Source: Alphaproteobacteria bacterium
Lineage (GTDB): Bacteria; Pseudomonadota; Alphaproteobacteria; UBA2966
Direction: 5' to 3'
Length of the DNA: 43,873 bases
NCBI GenBank assembly: GCA_018650465.1
Contig: JABIFY010000041.1
Coordinates: 1-43,873 of the forward strand
The position numbers and the translations under genes are program-made. The notes beneath the pieces were generated by a model. It was not told where the DNA came from and did not search any database. It was given only the letters and a program-made list of their open reading frames with translations. Shown here piece after piece: positions 43,718-43,873 of this stretch. How positions within the stretch are numbered: the first letter of the stretch is position 1; every line of letters starts with the position of its first letter.

Positions 43718-43749
43718 TTTGAGATTCTCCGACCAAAGAAAGTCTCAAA
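43718..43749. repeat. TTTGAGA/TCTCAAA inverted repeat just upstream of the transposase-like start
   Basis: TTTGAGA (43718-43724) and TCTCAAA (43743-43749) can form a stem two bases before the ATG at 43752. It may lower translation or read-through into the transposase, as sequestering hairpins do in several insertion sequences. Confidence 0.4.
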
Positions 43750-43751
43750 AT

Positions 43752-43873
43752 ATGCAGCAATTACTTGGCAAGGCCTTATCCCCACCGTTAGGAGAGCACA
43801 TCCCCCTTTGGCGGACAAGACAGGAAACGCTGATTTGGCTGGTGACGCTGGTCATTCAAACCGGGACCGTAAG
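43752..43873 (+). CDS. Probable insertion-sequence transposase, N-terminal fragment (cut by window edge)
   Basis: An open frame of 40 codons starts at ATG 43752 and leaves the window (MQQLLGKALSPPLGEHIPLW, then RTRQETLIWLVTLVIQTGT). This resembles the beginning of IS4-type transposases, in which a helix with a TLIWLVTLVIQTGTV-like segment comes early. The DDE catalytic residues would lie beyond the window. The element's left end is likely near 43670-43690, but no terminal repeat can be proven without the other end. It is the only candidate mobile gene on the right edge. Confidence 0.5.
   Translation, partial: MQQLLGKALSPPLGEHIPLWRTRQETLIWLVTLVIQTGTV

Noticed and set aside
1-43873. CRISPR array or toxin-antitoxin/defence island
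   Set aside because: No regularly spaced repeats, Cas, restriction or recognisable toxin-antitoxin genes were found.

Overview
The window looks like chromosome of a Gram-negative alphaproteobacterium of the Rhodospirillales type with moderate GC content. This rests on gene content: a DUF2849-sulfite reductase-DUF934-APS reductase block, a fused CysNC, porin, OmpA and FecR envelope proteins, and an AtuA/CitE/AcuI catabolic set. Genus cannot be fixed from the sequence alone. No rRNA, tRNA or CRISPR array was recognised. Both edges look mobile: the left edge cuts the N-terminus of a phage-type tyrosine recombinase, and the right edge cuts what is probably an insertion sequence.

Layout. 1-9.9 kb is a mixed signalling and housekeeping stretch: an orphan membrane histidine kinase (653), an alpha/beta hydrolase behind a perfect 16-bp palindrome, a YbaK-type deacylase overlapping a CHASE-PAS histidine kinase, a secreted FG-GAP protein, an acidic disordered protein translationally coupled to an FAD oxidoreductase, and a lone CheY-like receiver. 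9.9-13.3 kb holds a NIPSNAP protein, a conserved unknown with an Ada-like zinc-site half, and an HpcH aldolase/D-2-hydroxyacid dehydrogenase pair. 13.4-19.4 kb is one compact sulfate assimilation operon: DUF2849, cysI, DUF934, cysH, cysD, cysNC. Sulfate is activated to APS, reduced to sulfite by a 4Fe-4S APS reductase and then to sulfide by CysI.

19.4-26.2 kb runs on the minus strand: a subtilisin-like protease, a zinc-ribbon/class III cyclase/AAA/TPR giant with a small membrane protein just downstream, and a double-PAS histidine kinase. 26.3-32.9 kb is the most interesting block: a porin, then divergently STAS antagonist - metallo-beta-lactamase-fold hydrolase - CHASE2/PP2C phosphatase, then an inverted OmpA-lipoprotein/FecR pair, then an RsbW-like kinase. 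Together these make all three parts of a partner-switching circuit plus plausible envelope sensors, but no sigma factor. 33-37 kb is catabolic: AcuI, a split AtuA pair, and a divergent CitE-type lyase across a 34-nt inverted repeat. 36.9-43.5 kb is an oligopeptide-type ABC transporter operon (binding protein, two permeases, two ATPases) ending in an M19 dipeptidase, with an internal terminator-like hairpin after the binding-protein gene.

The window encodes three histidine kinases, one receiver, one cyclase and a partner switch, but no protein I recognise as a DNA-binding transcription factor. The operator-like palindromes must be read by proteins encoded elsewhere.
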